A stretch of 64,000 nt of DNA from Lepeophtheirus salmonis (GCF_016086655.4 NC_052136.2:55234492-55298491); one strand, 5' to 3'; numbered from the stretch's first letter, positions 32,690 through 45,699 are shown. Made by a program: numbers and translations. The notes: generated by a model from the letters alone, not told the origin.

Positions 32690-34990
32690 TTTGAATTGAG
32701 TGTAGTTGTCATTTATTCATTTCATGAGTACATCAAGTGTTTTAAATTTCAGCAAATAATTTTTAGTTGTTAAGGAGATATGGAAACTCGTCCTTGTCTC
32801 TTTATGGACCAAAATTTTTTAACGTCGCTTTAATGTCTTATTACTGGACGCTAATGTGCCTTGCATATTTTTTAATCCAAAAAAGAGTACCTCTTGAAAA
32901 TAAATTGGTAACTGACTATTTCGAAGTGAGAGGATACCAAAAATGAAGGCCAAAGTAAAATATTTAAATGTTTTATGAACTCAATTTAGATTTTTTTTCT
33001 TACAAATCTGAAATAAACTAGCAAGTACTTGATTAAGAACTTTAAAAAATGTCCAACTCTTATGCTTGTGAAACTATGGTAACATATTCTACATACATAT
33101 ATAGGGGTGTGACTGTGCCAAAAAACGTGTTGTCTTTTTGTCATAGATTTCAGGGTGAGATCTAAAAGTTAAGTTACTTTTCTCTGAAAATGCATGTTTG
33201 TATTTTAAACTTATTTTATTATTTAAATAGACTGACAAAAGAAAACTGAACTATAGTCATTTGTAATATTGATTAGAAGTTGACAAATTGTAAAAGTTAT
33301 AAGTAGTTTACGATATAATCCTTGTCTATAATTTTGTGTTAGTGGAATATCTGAAAATAATATAGATTTTTTAAACATAAATTTACATTAAATTGTACCT
33401 TTAATTTGTTTTTTATGAAGTTTATATACTATTCTAAAGTGCAACTATATTTTTACATATCTATCTTTATTGAATTTATATCACTCATTCCTCCTAATGG
33501 AACATCAATAAAATAGAAGCATCATTAAAGTATTCCCTTTGTTTAATCATCATTAAACCAAATGTTTTTATAATGGATAAATAGTTTTACTTTCTCCTCA
33601 AATCATGCATTATAATTAGAATAAAATCTATACAATAATAATGTTAGTTTGATCCACTAGATATGCTTCGGAGTCAAGATACTACAATAATAATCAAACA
33701 CCCAAATAAGTTTAGAATCTAAAGTTTAATTGTATTTTTCTTTAACCATCTATTCAATAACTTCTTCAGAAGGAAAACAGATTTCTATAGTAAAGCCAGT
33801 AAACTATAAAATATTAAAACCGTTTGCATAGTCGTCTCATACATGAGGAAAAAAAAATATCCACTCCTTGGTCCTAGAAATCAAATAAAAAATACATAAC
33901 TATGTATACATACAAAGAAATTTATCAAATCAAATTATATGGAGAAATAATAAAATACATGTGGTGCAGGTTAAGTAATCTTATTAGCATTATTGGATCT
34001 GTCAATTTCTATCTGAATATACTTACTTAAAGTGGCATTCCTAGGGCCTTTTTTTATTGACAGAGGACTCAACCACCCACACCGAAAAAAGTTTCTGAAG
34101 GTCAACCAACAAATTTATAATGTCTAAAATAAATATGTTTATGGAATAGAAACAAAGAAAGAATGTAAGATAAAAGAGACAGAGGGAGAAGATAAGAGGG
34201 GAGATACTTTTAGGATACAAAATGATGTTTTTTCAAATTTCTTGGACTTGTACGTAAATTAGAAAGCTCAAATTTGTTTTGTTTTGTAAAATAATTATTG
34301 ATGCAATAATATATCGAAATATCAATTAATTTTTAATTAATTTTTTAGATTTTAATGGAATACCGGTACAATAAGCATTTAAAAAAATAAAACAATTTGA
34401 AGCGCAATCCATTTTTTTAACATACCGAACTATAACAATTCGAATGTTTTGGTCGACTTTTTCTCCTTTTTTGGCGGGGGCATCTACTTCTTCACATCAT
34501 CACGCCATATATTTTATCACAAAATTATTAGGGATGTATCGTTTAAGGATTTTCCTGCTCTAAATCTTAAAGACGCGTCCTAATAAGCCACAAAAACCGT
34601 CCCATAGAGTAGAGATAGGACAAATTTTTGACTTGGGCACTGTCTAGTACTCGAACATTTACGGATCATAAAAAATCTTAAAGATTTATGTATCATAAAA
34701 AGCGTATAGTATTGCTTAATACTCATAATTTTTTTTCAAAAATATATTAATTATATCGAACGTAGCATTTCTATTTATCGTAATTAGTGATTGGAGCAAT
34801 ATCTACATAAAAAATTGCAACGTGTAGTTATTTCAAACGGTGTTACTTCATGCACATGCAGAAAAATTTACCAGGTACATAGTTGTCAGCTGTCAAAGTT
34901 TATTCTTCTAATTCTCTAATCATTTTTGTTAACATTTATTGGTTAGATACGAATGATTACTTAATAATCTGTGAACAATTATAAACTATT
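32690..34990. other. Long AT-rich stretch, nothing recognised
   Basis: I see no coding remnant, RNA gene or bounded element in these 2.3 kb. Confidence 0.5.
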
Positions 34991-34998
34991 ATTGAATT

Positions 34999-35806
34999 AT
35001 GATCATTTCTTATTTTTGTCAAAAAATTGTCAAATTGAAAATCAAGAAGGGAATCGCAAAAAACTTTTTTGCAGTAATTTTGAAAAAAAAAAAATTAATA
35101 TTTTGGAAATATAAAGAGGAACACAAACCTACCAATATTTTATTCGTACTTGCAAAAACAAAAAGTAGAAGAAGTTTATTATTGCAAATATTGCAAAACT
35201 AATATAATAAAATGTTACAGAAATTAAAATTCCTTATTAAATGGCTTATTAAAATTTAATGTCCAAAATGTATCACTTAGTGGCATTTCTTCTTAAAAAT
35301 TGAAAATTGAGGTTTGATGACAAAAAATAGACAAAATATTAAAAAATTGGAGAAAAAAAAAAGAAAAGAAAATGACAGATGCTTCAGATAAATATTAATT
35401 TATATTTCAAATTTATATGCAAACGAAGCTCCTAAAAAATGTCTACAAACTTTATTTTCTTTACTAATTCAATTGATAGTTCATTTTTGTACCTGAAAAA
35501 AAAAACGAAATTGCAATTTTCACAGATTTCTTTTTTTCTGTACATTAATTTTTTGAATTTTAATAAATTGCGAAAACTTAGTTATTCGTATAGTTGTTTT
35601 TTGAGACACCAATCACTTTTTGATTTAAAACTCAACCCCTATATAGTCACTTTGAGCTTCAAAAAACGGGTTTTGCGTTTTGGGGTATAGCATAATCCCC
35701 CCTTATTTGACCCCTTCTAAAATCGGCAACTCCATCTTAGCCTGACCAAGTTTAAAAGAGGCACCCCTACAAAATTTATTCTCCTAGGTTTGACGGTGTG
35801 GGCTTG
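34999..35806 (+). repeat. Dispersed repeat R2, copy 1
   Basis: Aligns in the same orientation with 56458-57200. Shared landmarks in order are TATTTTTGTCAAAAAATT, a GAAATTGAAAATTG/TTTGATGA block, GACAGAT followed by CAAACGAA and ACTTTATTTT, a run encoding ACCTGAAA...CAATTTTCAC, TTTTTGAGAC, and finally GGCA...CCTGA-CAAGTT-AAAAG-GCACCC. The copies are diverged but collinear over about 0.75 kb. No protein is recognised; it may be a non-autonomous element or a very decayed coding one. Short open frames here are AT-rich artefacts. Confidence 0.75.
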
Positions 35807-35829
35807 CATAAAGGACAGGCATACACAAA

Positions 35830-37288
35830 AACTCTATTATACATACAAAGAAAGCCCAATGTTAAGAGAAATGACTAACTATTCTCGTGCATGAAAGATG
35901 ATTATAGTTTTACCAAACTAATTCCATTGGTAAACTAAGATAGATACTGTACTATAATATTAGTTAAAATTGTGCCTTGAAGAGGTGCTCTAAAATTTAG
36001 GACGTTTTTCGAGGACCAATAATATGACCAGGGCTAGACAAAACCAATTTTAAGTCTCATAATAAGAACCTAAACACAACTAAAAATATACTCTGTTCAC
36101 ATCAATAAATCTTTTAATATTTTTACTATCTACGCCCTAAGCTTATTTTAAAACTTAAGAACTCTGTACATATTTAAAATATTGAAAAAATAATAACTTA
36201 TTCATAAAATTTGATTCCATTTTTTAATCAAATACGATTTAGATCCAAAAAATCACAAATCCTGATATAAATATAAATTTACTATATGTACAATTTATGT
36301 AAATGAAATTTAAAATATCAAGGATTATATTTTGTGAAATGTATTTATCTACCATGTCAAAAATATCATTGTATGAATTCAAAGTCCCTTCAGGCTCGTA
36401 AATGTGAAAAAAAAATATTTAGACATATTTACTACACTGTATTTTGTAATCAACTGTCTATTTTCCCGCTTCTTTTCCTTTTATCCGTATTTTCAACCTT
36501 TGAATTGAATTTAAATTAGCTTTTGCTAAGCTGTGGACAACTCTAAAAGGGGTCTGAAAAAAAAATCAATAGCTTGGAAGAATAGGCTAACATCATGCTA
36601 ATTTTAGGCCTTTATTTTTGTTAATTTTTAGAGGAAAATTTGTGAAATACAATCAAAGTAACGAGGTGAAACAAGTTATTGACTTTCATGATCCTTTAAT
36701 TTGATCCATCCTAAAAATTTTAATCCTACAAGCAAGAAACATTTTAATTTTTTTTAAAGGGAATTTATTTGAGGTTTAAAGATTATGATATGCAAAGTCC
36801 TTAAAATTAAATTGCCCTGTTGCAAAATTATTAACATTTTTCACGGTTACACATAATAAATGTGGAAACTCACGACTATGTATATATATATATTATTTTT
36901 TTGGTAAATAAATCTATTCAGAGCATAATATGTACTTAAATTAATATAAAACTGCAACAAAACGGCGGTCTTGGAATGCCCATTGGGTATAAACCACATA
37001 TGTTAATGTTATTTATGCCATAGAATATTAAAAAATCTTTAAAGAGTTTTTTGTAAACTATGTTTTAATCTTGTAGTTTTGATTCAAAGCCATATTTTGA
37101 AATGAAATAACTATACATCTTGAGTCCAACATTCGAAAAATAAAATATTTCTTAAGCTATCTTGATGACAGTTCCTGCAAAATTGGTCCAATCATCAAGT
37201 AAAATAAAGCGTCTTGTTGGGAAGCTAATATTTTTACATATTTTTTTTATTTGCAACTGTATTATATTATAGATAAAACTAAAGAATA
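35830..37288. other. AT-rich stretch, nothing recognised
   Basis: No supported feature. A TA microsatellite lies near 36880. Confidence 0.5.
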
Positions 37289-37290
37289 TA

Positions 37291-37788
37291 CCTTTTATTA
37301 TAAATTAAAAAGATTTGCGGTCAAAAAAAAAGTTCGATATTGATTTTTTCTTATTCATTTTAACTTTTAATTTTTTTAAGAATATTTACTAAATATACAA
37401 ATGTAAGATGGCGTAAAAAATATTTCGAAATTAAATATAATTAAATCAATTATTTGACTTATTTTAAGAAATAATGAATTTTTTAGAGGTAAAAAAGTTC
37501 AGAAGTTTAATATAAATAAGTGAATTTGTTACTTACATCTAATCAATAAATACTAATCAAATGCATTGCATAAGAAAAATATTTAAATTTTCATGCCTCA
37601 AAAGTATTATTTACTTATTACAATTAGTTAAACAATTGAATTAATTATATTTAGCCATGAATTATTTTCCTGCAAACTTACATTTCCTATATAATGAATA
37701 TTCTATAAGAAAATTAAAAGATAAACTCACTAAATCAATTAAAATCGAACTTTTTTGACGGCATATCTTTTGAAGTTATAGCACAAGG
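37291..37788. mobile_element. TIR element (MITE-like), about 500 bp
   Basis: The left end (37291 on, with GATTTGCGGTCAAAAA and AGTTCGAT) and the inverted right end (reverse complement GATATGCCGTCAAAAAAGTT, then CGAT) match imperfectly over about 33 bases. The interior is AT-rich and non-coding. TA precedes the left end, but the right target dinucleotide is unclear, so superfamily assignment is open (mariner-like is possible). Confidence 0.6.
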
Positions 37789-37794
37789 TTTATT

Positions 37795-38280
37795 TTTTAC
37801 TTTTAGTTATAATAAAAACAATTGAAAAAAAAAAATAGCTTCCATTTATGTTCCTTTATTTTACTGGATTTTGTATGATTAGACACATTTATTAGGAATT
37901 GTATTCAAGATAATTTAATAAATATTTTATCTTTTGAATGCTAGAATGTTTTGTATAAATTTTATTGCCTCTTATTTTCTTTTATATGTTATTTCCTTTC
38001 AAAATATCAGCTTGAATCTAAATTATACTCTAATACTATTCTAAAATTATAAAGGTCATTTTCGTGTTCTATGCCTTAAAAACCCATTACTTGGTGGTCA
38101 ATTGAAATATGACAACTTACTTATTTTGTAATTATTCAAGGTTGAGTAATTTAAATTAATTCATATTTGGATATATTAAGCATAAATAATTAATTACAAT
38201 TACAAACACAAAAAACTAGAGGTCTAGCTTAGGTACGTATGATACTTGAATCTAATCAATGAATTTCCATTTGCACACTC
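37795..38280. other. AT-rich, nothing recognised
   Basis: No supported feature; probably includes the decayed left terminus of the next mariner. Confidence 0.45.
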
Positions 38281-38830
38281 CAAGTAGTTGGGGTCTCGAA
38301 GACCACCATCTACGCTACCAGTAAGTCCGAAATGTTGGAGAGAAAGAAGACCTCTGTCAAAATGGCCAAACTAAACATGGAGGAGTTAAAGAAAACAGCC
38401 AGGGCAATCCACACAAGTCCATGAGGCTTATGCAAAAGATATCAGGGTTTCATAACATTTTGTTCATGGAGATATTAAAAAAGGGGGTGGAAAGAGCTTT
38501 GTGAAGGTGAAGAGGCCATTTTTGAAACCAAAAATGAAAGAAACATATCTCCTCCGTTGGAAGACTCTTTTGAATTAGTTTTTTGAACACTTTTGGCCCC
38601 CTTACAACAACTGCTTCGTTTACACACTTTGGATGCATGTCATCCAAACACCGAGGCCTTCAAAACCACTTTCAGCCAACACTGGGACGCCATGACAGAG
38701 TACTTCATCCCCAGCAGGTTGTTTATCTTTTAATATATCGAAATATGAATTAATCTTAATCCCTCAACCTGCATTAATTATTGAATTAGTAAGTGTTTAG
38801 ATTTCTATGGACGAGCAAGTAAATATAATT
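38281..38830 (+). pseudogene. Mariner-J, internal-deletion transposase
   Basis: Plus-strand frames read VVGVSKTTIYATSKSEMLER (first helix-turn-helix), KKTSVKMAKLNMEELKKTAR, AIHTSP, GGGKSFVKVKRPFLKPKMKE and LLRWKTLLN (end of the DNA-binding region). Frames from the C-terminal end follow: YTLWMH, NTEAFKTTFSQHWDAMTEYF. The catalytic centre between them is deleted. The subterminal sequence from 38760 (AATTATTGAATTAGTAAG, then ATTTCTATGGAC) recurs at 57390-57430. A related N-terminal scrap lies at 44103-44220. Confidence 0.75.
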
Positions 38831-39453
38831 CAACTTCTCCTACTTCCATCTTGAAGTAGCATTTCCAAATCATGACTCAGCATAACATGATGTTATAATA
38901 AATTATAAGACTTGAACCGTATTTAAACATGAAACTTGGTCGATGGATATAAATGATAAATAGCTCCTGCATTTGGGAAAATACATCTCATAAATCAAAG
39001 AAAAAATCACTCTAACCTCCTTCCTTCCATTAAAAAATTCATTTTCTCTTCTACCCTAAGTAGTTTCAGTTCCTACTGAAAAGTGATTTATGTTTTATTG
39101 CAAAAGTTTAGCTGTGTGTGTTGTAGTTAATAATTTTTAACCAAAGTGTATTGTTTCTGGGTGTAAACCTGAATGTAAGTACATAAATTATTCTATAATC
39201 AAAAAGACAATTTAAAATAAATCAAAACTTTTGCTCAGTAACTATTTAAGTATAAATATTTACATAAATATGTCAACTTTTTTTCCCTGTTTTAATTATG
39301 AATATAATGTGCCTAATAAAATTTATTTGTTGTTTTTTTTGCAAACTTTAATCATAATTATTTTCTATTTGAAATTGATGAATGATGTTTCATATTTTGT
39401 AACTAAGGTAATTGTCACAATGTGTACTTTTGATTTACACAGTTTAATAACAC
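38831..39453. other. AT-rich spacer
   Basis: No supported feature; the open frame at 39231-39467 is AT-rich without motifs. Confidence 0.5.
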
Positions 39454-40220
39454 AAGGGAACAATTAGGGGGGAGAGGGGTTGTACAAATGAATTGTAAAA
39501 AATAATCGAATATATCTATGGGCACAGAATACAAAACTGATCTCAGTTTTTCTCTGAGTTATCTGAATTCTGAAATATCTGGGATAATAGTCATTCGAGA
39601 CTATTATCGTTCATGGTATTTTTTTACCCTTAAAACAATAACCAATTTAAAATAAATAAAACTTATGTTAAAGTATTTGTATTGATTCTGTATCTTGCTT
39701 TGAACTCGATATATTTCCCTTTTTAGGTTAAAAAATGATGAAAAACAATCATTTTTCAATACCCCTATAACTTATTCATAACATTTAGTGATAAGAAATA
39801 TCATAGCTTATATTATAAAAAAATATTCAATTTATAATTTGAAAAAATATGCATCTCCAAGGATTTTTGTTCCATTTTGATGTGATCCCATTTTTTATGG
39901 GTTTTTTCTAGCAAATAGTCAACAACAAGTGTTGTTTTTATCATTTTTTAGGCTAAAATTGCAAATATATCGAGTTCAGAACAAGATACAGAACCAATAA
40001 AAACACTTTTACATAAGTTTTATTAATCTTACTTTTAATTTGGGAATAGTTTTAAGGGTAAAAATGACTCTGAACGATAATAGTCCCGAATTACTATAAT
40101 TCCAGGTATTTTAAAATTCAGATGACTCAGAGAAAAACTGAGATCTGTTTTTCATTCTACGCTTAAAGATAAATATCCTTTTTCAGCTTTAATTCATTTG
40201 TAAAAAATGAGTTTTTCCCT
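39454..40220. repeat. Long inverted repeat element (R1, complete)
   Basis: The left arm (about 39470-39750) and right arm (about 39950-40210) are inverted copies of one another over roughly 260 bp. Paired landmarks include GATCTCAGTTTTTCT with AGAAAAACTGAGATC, TATTATCGTTC with GAACGATAATA, and GATATATTT with AAATATATC. About 200 bp separate the arms. The ends are AAGGGAACAATT on the left and TTTTTCCCT on the right, so it looks like a fold-back DNA element. The 8.6-kb copy carries only the left arm. A transcript would form a long double-stranded hairpin. Confidence 0.8.
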
Positions 40221-43200
40221 ATGTAATCATTAACATTTAATATAGTCATGTCATGGGCGAAGATTTGATCCAGTATGCTATGACTAATTCACTTATATGC
40301 ACTTGGATTGTACCGTAATGACAAAAGTACGGAACATTTTTTATAATATTCAGTTAAACAAGAAAATAACTATGACGTGTCCAAAAAAAAGGGTCCTTCA
40401 TGGACGTGTTTTGATTTGTAAATCTATAAAATATTGAAAAATAAAATGGTGTTTCATCTTGTTCCATTAAAGATGTTAAGATAAATTGATATACTGGATT
40501 TTTATAAGATAAAGTATTGTAGATTATAAGAATATACTTGACCAATATTATAAAAACTTTGCTGTAGCCTGCAACCGTATTTTATGTGAATTATTATACA
40601 CTTTTGGTAACTTGTATTATTCGCAACTTATTTTTTTCTTCATTTTTGTAACACAATTCTCTCTTCATGTTTTTTTAAACCAAGTGTCTAATATATAGTT
40701 ATTAAACCATCCTTTTATGGTTCATTTGTGTATAATAAGAAATCATATTAGAACTATTTATCATTTTGGACTAGACAAAATGCTTAATGAACTCTTAAAC
40801 AGATACAAATCAATCCTAGAAATGGATGGACAATAAATAAAAGGTCGTATTTTAAAGACCTTTTATCCATTTAAATAGAGAATGTTTTTTATGGTCGAAT
40901 GAAAATGGCATACGTCATTTACCTCATAAAGAAAAGCAAGTTTAACCTGTTACATTACTATCCAAAACAGTGGGCTCCTACATTCTTAGTCGCCTTTAAC
41001 AGACCGATTTTTTAGAAACCCCAAAAAGCTATTATCACATTTTTTAGTATAATGTCGATTAATTTTTAAGAAATAAATATTTTTTTTTTTGAGATATTTT
41101 ATATAAACTACTTTTTAAGGTTAAAAGTCGTTTTTGACAGGATGGCTATTATTGAAATAATGTAGTCCCTTTTTTGTTGTTTTTCCTATAACTGATATGA
41201 TTTAAATTTTTTTTTTTATGATGTTCATTTACATAATTCAATTTTAATAAAAATTAGATTAAAAAAATTATAATATACTCAAACAAGTAAAGCTAAACCA
41301 TAGAACTTAACATTGTTCGCCAAACTCGGATAATAAGAAAAATTATTTATGAAGTAAGAGAAGAAATATAAGTGAATATTGCTGAAGGGTATTTAACTTC
41401 CATGGAAATACCATAAAAAGTATTTTTAATATTCGTAATGTATACAATGTATATAGTAGATGTGAAGTCAGAAATCCGATTTTATAGTACAATATAATGA
41501 ACTCTGACTTATTTAATTTATATTTTTCTTTTCAAGGATCCCATATTTATCAATGGAAGTGCCTAGCTCAATATTAACAATTTTATAAAATATTATATTA
41601 TTCATGATTCAGAATGATTGATTGGTTCAAGTTAATTTATATTCAACTTTCAATGCCCGGTAGAAAGACAATGGTATCAAACAAAAGTTGTCATTTCAAT
41701 TTAATTTCAACTTTGTCTGATGATCATCATCAAGGATCTTTAATTATGCTCACATTACTTTGTCTAAGAAATCACTTAAAACCTTTCTGAACATATTTTG
41801 GTTAAATATGATCATATGAAAATATACAAATCCAAGGCCAAATCTGTAGATGCCATTATTCGGTTAGTTTGAGAAGATGTATTACATTTAGTATTCTGTT
41901 TGAATTAATTGAAAGGTGGAAGGGTGTGTAATAACTAGGATATCTCAAGGATGTATGGCTTCAAATCAAAATAAAGTTCCTTCATTTTAATAGTAATTTA
42001 TTGTAGGAAACATTCTTGGAAGTTACTAATCGTAGGAAAGATTATTATAAATAGACAGCATATAATAAATGTCACTTCAATAAATTTAGAGTAAATCGAC
42101 TCCTACAAATGACAATGCAAACAAAAATTATTAGTTCACTCCTATATTTTGAGTGTTATGATTAAAGATAATTGAACATAGTCACAGTACAAGGTTAAAC
42201 TCCCCACACTAAATTCTGTTCTGGTTTTTTTCTCACTATAATACGAACATATTATATTTTTACTTATACATAGTTATAATTTATTCTATTACATAACGGA
42301 ATCATTAAAAAAAAGGAAAAACACAGCTTATTAACGTCACGAGTAATCGATTTTAACTTCTTTAAGGATCAACTAGAGGGATGATTGAACGGGACCACGG
42401 TTCTCGGTCCTAAATAAGGACCGACTCAACTCTAATTATCATGTTAATTTTCGTTTTCTTTTTTTTTTAAGATACGAAAGTGCCTACGTTTTTACAACCC
42501 AAAGGATATGTTCTTTTCTTTTTTAATATGAGATTCTGAGAATGCTCGCTTCTGCATTGTTATCTCTTCGATCAAGTAGTCACCAGAGTAGATATTAAGC
42601 ACACATTCAAACTTTACGGCAAATATCCAAACAAATTTTTCTTTTTATTAATTATACATATTGCGTACTCTTTATTTTAAGGTTTAATATTTGTTTTCAA
42701 AAAGTTCTTGTTTGCTTTTAATAAAACTTTTTATAAACTTTGACTAATATCATGCATAAAATTTAATTTTTCATTATTTTATTTTAAGTGAATTGTTATA
42801 GCTCATTTAAAAAGCCATAATATATTTTTTTTTGACGCAATTTTTTTGAAATTTCTACCATTATTCACTCTTAATCGCATTCATTATGAAGATTGGTATA
42901 ATAGAAAAAGAAATATTTATGGACGACAGTTTATTTTTTGTGGCCGTTAAGAATTGTTAGGTAGATGTCTTTTTGAATATAAGGAAAATTTTAACTGGTA
43001 TAAATAGAGAATTAGGTAGGGTTTGGCCTAGTAACATCTTAAGTTCTCAAATACAGCCTGCTTTTTAATAGCTAAAATTTAAATCAAGCTTTTTTCCTAC
43101 TGGTAGCCTCAATATATTTCTTTCATGTATTTTAGATTATTTTAAGAACGGCCATGGACCACGTACCTCCAAATCGAGAAAAAACTCAGCCCTATTTGTC

Positions 43201-43529
43201 AAATGCAAGAGTATATTTTGAGCACTCTAGAAAAAATATATTTTTTACTTTCCGACAAAAAAAAAACCCTATCCCCAAAGTTACTTTTTCTTATAAATGC
43301 TCATTTAAACAAATTTTACTGTAGTTACTTTTTTGTTTTTTCCTGCATATTTAAACAAGTATTTATAGAATCAATGATATATCCGTGTCATAATTAAGGT
43401 TTCCAGGTACATTTCAAGCAATGGTTGGATACATATGTTGTTTTTCTTAGGCATTGTTTTAATTTGATCAAAATCGGACAAATATGAGTAAACAGGAATA
43501 AAAAAGGTATAGTGATTAAGATCTTCTCG
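40221..43529. other. Long AT-rich stretch, one short palindrome
   Basis: No coding or bounded repeat was recognised in 3.3 kb. A perfect short hairpin, TCGGTCCT-AAATA-AGGACCGA, lies near 42402-42424, in a slightly GC-richer patch. The rest is featureless to me. Confidence 0.5.
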
Positions 43530-43849
43530 ACACAGAGGTTGATCCAAAAATAATTTTAGACATTGTCATTGGGACCATGAGGTCAGTCCGAAATATCAGG
43601 ATGTCCCAGAATAATGGGAAAGAGGTCAAAAGGAAGGCAAAAAGTGTAGGAAATGGTTTGAAGCAAGAATAAAAATTTCTCAAATCCCTGGAGGCCAAGA
43701 TCAAGAAAGATCCAACAGCGTCAATGCACTGCTTGGCTGACGAATTCAACGTAGACAAGATCACCATCAGGGGGGTAGTTCATGATGACTTCGGCCTTAA
43801 GAGCATTGTCAGGACTACAAGACATCTACGCTGTCTGCAAGTCTGAAAC
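43530..43849 (+). pseudogene. Mariner-K N-terminal remnant
   Basis: Plus-strand frame: KAKSVGNGLKQE, a stop, then KFLKSLEAKIKKDPTASMHC, LADEFNVDKITIRGVVHDDF and GLKSIVRTTRHL. This is the second helix-turn-helix of a mariner transposase with its usual KxNPxxSMxxLAxxxxVxxxTI...DDLGLKS signature. It ends at the solo LTR inserted at 43850. The catalytic domain is not present. Confidence 0.72.
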
Positions 43850-44097
43850 TGTTATGTATTTAATATCTCCTTACGTGTTTTTATCTTCTTGTAAATTCGT
43901 CTATGTATTATAAGTACTGTGTTTACGTGTTATAAATAGTATCGTCTTTTGTAAATATATTAGAGTATAGTTAGAATACACATGATCTAGTGTTACATTA
44001 TTCCTCCACGTGAATTCTTCTCCTCATTTCTCTCGGTCATCCTGGATCTCTCCACCTTATAAATAAGTTTGTGTCTCTCCCTCGTCAAGACGCAACA
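43850..44097 (+). mobile_element. Solo LTR with 5-bp target duplication
   Basis: A 248-bp sequence starting TGTTATG and ending GCAACA, flanked on both sides by GAAAC (43845-43849 and 44098-44102). TG...CA ends and a 5-bp duplication are diagnostic of LTR integration. The last 90 bases or so (TCATCCTGGAT and CGTCAAGACGCAACA) match the LTR of the element at 46767, so they are the same family. No internal region is left, as expected after recombination between the two LTRs. Confidence 0.9.
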
Positions 44098-44102
44098 GAA
44101 AC

Positions 44103-44220
44103 TTTAGAGAGCAAGAATAACTTTGTTGAAGAGGCAAAACTGGATCCGGAGGAGTTGAAGGAAAGAAACCAGGGCAATCCCCTCAAGTCCATGAGGGTCC
44201 ATGCAAGAGGGTGCTAGGTA
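44103..44220 (+). pseudogene. Mariner-J N-terminal scrap
   Basis: The frame reads NNFVEEAKLDPEELKERNQG and NPLKSMRVHARG, collinear with MAKLNMEELKKTAR...SP at 38370-38420. It lies directly behind the solo LTR, in the same orientation as the 43.5-kb mariner fragment. Confidence 0.65.
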
Positions 44221-44833
44221 ATTACATTCCAGTAAATTCATTCCCTGTCTTTTCATTCCTAGTAATTTCATTCCCACTTTTAAGAGAGATAGTTAGTGAC
44301 ATCATAAGGTTTATGTTTCTACACTAATTAGTAGTTTTTGTGTAGGGCTGTAGAGGGAGGGCTGGACATTGGGAAGTTGTTACTGGAGATGAGAGATAAC
44401 TAGTGATGGATGGGAGACGGATATGAATGAGTAATGGTGTTTTTGGATGAGAAATAATAACATAACAAATCTTTAATAGTGAGTAGAGATGGAATCTCGA
44501 TACTTGGATATTATTTATACCTCGCAAAAAATAAGTAAATCCTGTCATGACACTCCTCCTCTTATTCATCTATCCATCTATCTATTACTACTCACTCCTT
44601 CTCCTCTTGTCTCTTCCTTTCCTCTTTTCAAAATTCAAATCTATGTAAACAATAAACAAGTTTGATTGGGCCCCTCACTCCATTCTCCAGGATCACTTAC
44701 TCTCCCCTGCTTCAAGTTTAGATCTGGATTGAATCCTACGTCAATCATGATCATTCATATTATCATGCTGGGACTCGTATTAGATCTTCAGAATATATGC
44801 CTCATCCAATCACGAATGTTCAAACTCTAATAC
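44221..44833. other. 3' flank of Gypsy copy 2, possible LTR
   Basis: Position suggests the 3' untranslated region and LTR of the minus-strand Gypsy copy 2, but I could not match it to the 5' LTR sequence right of 46007. A CATTCC-rich short repeat lies at 44225-44280. Confidence 0.35.
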
Positions 44834-45690
44834 TTAGGTTTCAAAACCAGCAAGTAGCGTTCCTGCAATGTATTTACAAGAAGGTTTAATTTTAAAGTTA
44901 AGTAAATTAGGATCCTGTTTCTTTTGATCCTCAATTATATATCCAATGAAGGTTGGATCTATTGTGATGTTGTTTATACTTCTAGAAAGAATGTCTGTAG
45001 TCAGATTTAGTTTTCCAGAAACGTGTTCGATATCACAATTGAATTCTGCTATGAATGCAAAAGTACAGAACTGTCTTGGTGTCCAAGAGGGATTGCGAAT
45101 GTCAATTGCAGTGACTAAAGGTTTGTGGTCTGGGAAAATTTTAAAAACTTGTCCATCCAATCCCCATAGAAAATGTTTGATGTAATCCTCAACAATTAAT
45201 AATTCCCTATCAAACGTAGAATATTTCTGTTGTGTCGCTGAAAGAGGCCGATACCAAAAAGCTAGAGGTTGCCAGTGTCCAATTACCTTTTGCTCGAGGA
45301 CAGCTCCCATCCCTGTATCAGATGCATCAGTCGTGAGGGCTAAAGGCAATGAACTATCTCTGAATGCAAGTTGAGTACCTTTAGACAAACTATTTTTAAT
45401 ACTTTGAAAGGCGTGTTCACGTTCTGTATTCCAATTAAACTTTACATTCTTGTTTAACAGGGGGTACAAATGAACTGTCCATTGTGACAATCTTTCGACG
45501 AACTGAGAGAAATATTGTGCCATGCCCAAAAATCTATGAAGTTCATCTTTTGTTTTTGGAGTTAGTACTTTTTGGATTGCCTTTACCTTACATTCTAGAG
45601 GCCTAAAACCTTTCTATGTCCAAGGAAGTCTACCGATTTCATGAAAAACTCACATTTTTCAGGGGAGAGGACCATATTTCTGTCAAATTG
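44834..45690 (-). pseudogene. Gypsy G1 reverse transcriptase end and RNase H (copy 2)
   Basis: Upstream frames give KCEFFMKSVDFLGH, the end of the RT palm/thumb. The 231-codon frame 45529-44834 then reads MGMAQYFSQFVERLSQWTVH, LYPLLNKNVKFNWNTEREHA, LALTTDASDTGMGAVLEQ, FDRELLIVEDYIKHFLWGLD, FPDHKPLVTAIDIRNPSWT, HVSGKLNLTTDILSR. RNase H residues are retained: aspartate in TTDASD, glutamate in FDREL, aspartate in PDHKPL. The final VSGKxNxxxDxLSR block is also present. RNase H would degrade the RNA template. This is the best preserved coding segment in the window, though the element is dead elsewhere. Confidence 0.9.
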
Positions 45691-45699
45691 TCTTTTTTG

